Shown: positions 6,103 through 6,910 of the stretch, piece by piece
Layout of the letters: each line of letters opens with the position of its first letter
Numbering within the stretch: the stretch's first letter is position 1
Assembly (NCBI GenBank): GCA_936941515.1
Contig: CAKZJI010000153.1
Coordinates: 1 to 6,910, forward strand
DNA length: 6,910 nucleotides
Direction of reading: 5' to 3'
Origin: an uncultured Propionibacteriaceae bacterium
GTDB taxonomy: Bacteria; Actinomycetota; Actinomycetes; Propionibacteriales; Propionibacteriaceae
The notes under the pieces: generated by a model
Databases searched by the model: none
What the model was told of the DNA's origin: nothing
What the model saw: only the letters and a program-made list of their open reading frames with translations
Program-made: the position numbers and the translations under genes

Positions 6103-6648
6103 GTGATGGTTCGATCCGCGGGGTTGATTCTGATTGGCTACTGGGACGGGCCGTCGACGTGTCCTGGATGGCCGTCAGTGAAGGAGTTCGTCGATGCAGG
6201 CTGGGATGCCGAGGAGCGTGAGCTGGTTGCCGACTACCTGCGCACAGGGCTGGTGGCGCGTCGCTGCATGGGATATTCGCCTTGCCGGTTCTGTGGCCGG
6301 AACAACGGCTGCCTGGAGTTGACCGACGGTCACTTCGTGTGGCCCGACGGGCTGCCCCACTACGTAACAGATCATGATGTTCGGCTCCCTGTGTGTTTCG
6401 TCCAGCACGTACTCAAGATGACCGACCGCCTGGAAACAGCACAACGTGGAGTGCTCGGTGTTTCGTGGACAGCGGCGAAAAACCCGAGTTTGTTCGAACA
6501 CGCGAGGAAGAAGTCTGTATTGGTGTCAGCATCGAAACATAGAGGCTTATTCACAACTGCTAGCAACCGGGTCCTGACAAGGAGCTCGTTGTTTCTGACG
6601 CCCATGAATAAGCCTCAAGGCGTTTTGCTGTTTCTGACACCCCCATGA
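6103..6648 (+). CDS. Conserved hypothetical protein with CxxC site and repeat-derived C-terminus
   Basis: From GTG 6103 the product is 181 residues; starting at GTG 6028 would give 206. The conserved part, numbered from 6028, spans about 36-130: LIGYWDGP, WPSVKEFVDAGWDAEERELV, YLRTGLVARRCMGYSPCRFC (C86-x2-C89), GRNNGCLELTDG, FVWPDGLPHYV and VRLPVCFVQHVL. This looks like a common actinobacterial family of unknown function that normally ends soon after the last block. I chose 6103 because of AGGAG seven bases upstream and because residues 1-25 of the longer form look unconserved. After about residue 150 the sequence turns basic and low in family likeness. Residues 172-196 are encoded by repeat copy B and the last residues by a partial repeat, giving the duplicated LFLTP. 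The C-terminus has therefore probably been replaced or extended, and activity is uncertain. Confidence 0.75.
   Translation: MMVRSAGLILIGYWDGPSTCPGWPSVKEFVDAGWDAEERELVADYLRTGLVARRCMGYSPCRFCGRNNGCLELTDGHFVWPDGLPHYVTDHDVRLPVCFVQHVLKMTDRLETAQRGVLGVSWTAAKNPSLFEHARKKSVLVSASKHRGLFTTASNRVLTRSSLFLTPMNKPQGVLLFLTPP
6542..6616 (-). repeat. Repeat element copy B, 75 bp, inverted relative to copies A and C
   Basis: The ends GAGGCTTATTCA (6542-6553) and TGAATAAGCCTC (6605-6616) are perfect 12-bp inverted repeats. Compared with copy A, the fifth base of one arm is C instead of T and the partner base is G instead of A, so pairing is kept. The interior aligns with the reverse complement of copy A, for example ACTGCTAGCAA, GACAAGG and GTTTCTGA. 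The TTATTCACA motif is on the plus strand here (6547-6555). The copy lies wholly inside the 3' part of the 6103-6648 reading frame. Confidence 0.85.
6627..6648 (-). repeat. Partial tandem copy of the repeat's end
   Basis: GCTGTTTCTGAC followed by ACCCCCATGA repeats the segment 6588-6607 (GTTGTTTCTGAC, GCCCATGA) with two substitutions and a two-base insertion, 39 bases further on. The terminal TGAATAAGCCTC is missing. It supplies the stop codon of the 6103-6648 frame. Confidence 0.6.
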
Positions 6649-6728
6649 CTACGCCGCACAATGCAGCAGCCCTGCCCCTTCCAACATCCCCACCCCTGCC
6701 ATCGCCAGCCATCCTGTGCACGAAACGC

Positions 6729-6761
6729 CGCACTACGTCTCGGCGACATCGCTGTAGTGCG
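6729..6761. other. Inverted repeat CGCACTAC / GTAGTGCG
   Basis: A perfect 8-bp stem (6729-6736 with 6754-6761) encloses 17 bases. No T-run follows, so it is not a standard rho-independent terminator. It could be a protein-binding site or an RNA hairpin after the accessory genes. Confidence 0.5.
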
Positions 6762-6785
6762 TGCCCTGCGCCGCAGACGGCGATT

Positions 6786-6801
6786 CACGCACCCGTGCGT
6801 G
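6786..6801. other. Compact palindrome CACGCAC-CC-GTGCGTG
   Basis: Seven complementary bases on each side of CC give a near-perfect 16-bp palindrome. As RNA it would be a 6-bp stem with a CCCG loop. As DNA it has the look of a dimer-binding operator. No T-run follows and no gene start is visible close by. Confidence 0.45.
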
Positions 6802-6910
6802 GCCCGAGATTGAACAAAATCCGGACAACCCACCCCAGACCCCGCCTCGACGGACGGCGGTGTCAAGTGGTGGAAGCAACGAGTAGTTTCTGGAAAGCTT
6901 CTCGTGGGGT

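Larger units (their letters stand above)
6649..6910. other. Non-coding right end of the window with two hairpins
   Basis: I see no credible gene in these 262 bases. The first part is C-rich on the plus strand. Two inverted repeats are present (6729-6761 and 6786-6801). The opposite-strand frame over this stretch has no ribosome-binding site or recognisable product. A gene may begin beyond the window. Confidence 0.5.

Noticed and set aside
6615..6866. A minus-strand ORF over the right end
   Set aside because: It covers hairpins and repeat sequence, has low-complexity Arg/Trp/Gly-rich composition, and has no start signal.

Overview
The window looks like chromosomal DNA of a high-GC actinobacterium. 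Coding DNA is GC-rich with G/C-ended codons, and three genes (801, 1976, 3458) have a TANNNT -10 hexamer ending exactly six bases before the start codon, the usual geometry of leaderless actinobacterial transcripts. The gene styles would fit a propionibacterial-type genome, but I cannot fix the genus from sequence alone.

Left part (1-3196), housekeeping-like. A WD40-repeat protein runs leftward off the window edge (529 to 1). A divergent 271-base spacer follows, then a rightward gene for a three-helix membrane protein of unknown function (801-1892), then purD (1976-3196), the glycinamide ribonucleotide synthetase of de novo purine synthesis. purD is complete and has all its expected motifs.

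Right part (about 3325-6650), accessory. It is richer in A+T, carries small genes of conflict-system type, and shows decay. An Mrr-type restriction endonuclease gene (3458-4309) sits alone between two copies of a small repeat in the same orientation (3325-3403 and 4322-4502). Next comes an overlapping cluster: a DUF6883 domain resembling a polymorphic-toxin tip that has lost its 5' end right at a repeat boundary (4498-4836), an unrecognised acidic protein that is a candidate immunity protein (4833-5309), and a gene resembling EF-Tu domain III that is split by an in-frame TAG (5309-5671). A small zinc-ribbon protein (5765-6031) and a WPEGL-type conserved protein (6103-6648) follow. A third repeat copy (6542-6616), in inverted orientation, lies inside the 3' end of the last gene and supplies part of its C-terminus. 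The final 262 bases hold only two hairpins.

The most unusual feature is the repeat family. Copies of 75-79 bp have perfect 12-bp terminal inverted repeats, and a base change in one arm is matched in the other arm. Each copy carries a TTATTCACA motif, and the copies lie at the borders of accessory genes, including the Mrr gene. This looks like a miniature mobile element or a recombination/structural element that marks or builds a defence and toxin-immunity island next to purD.
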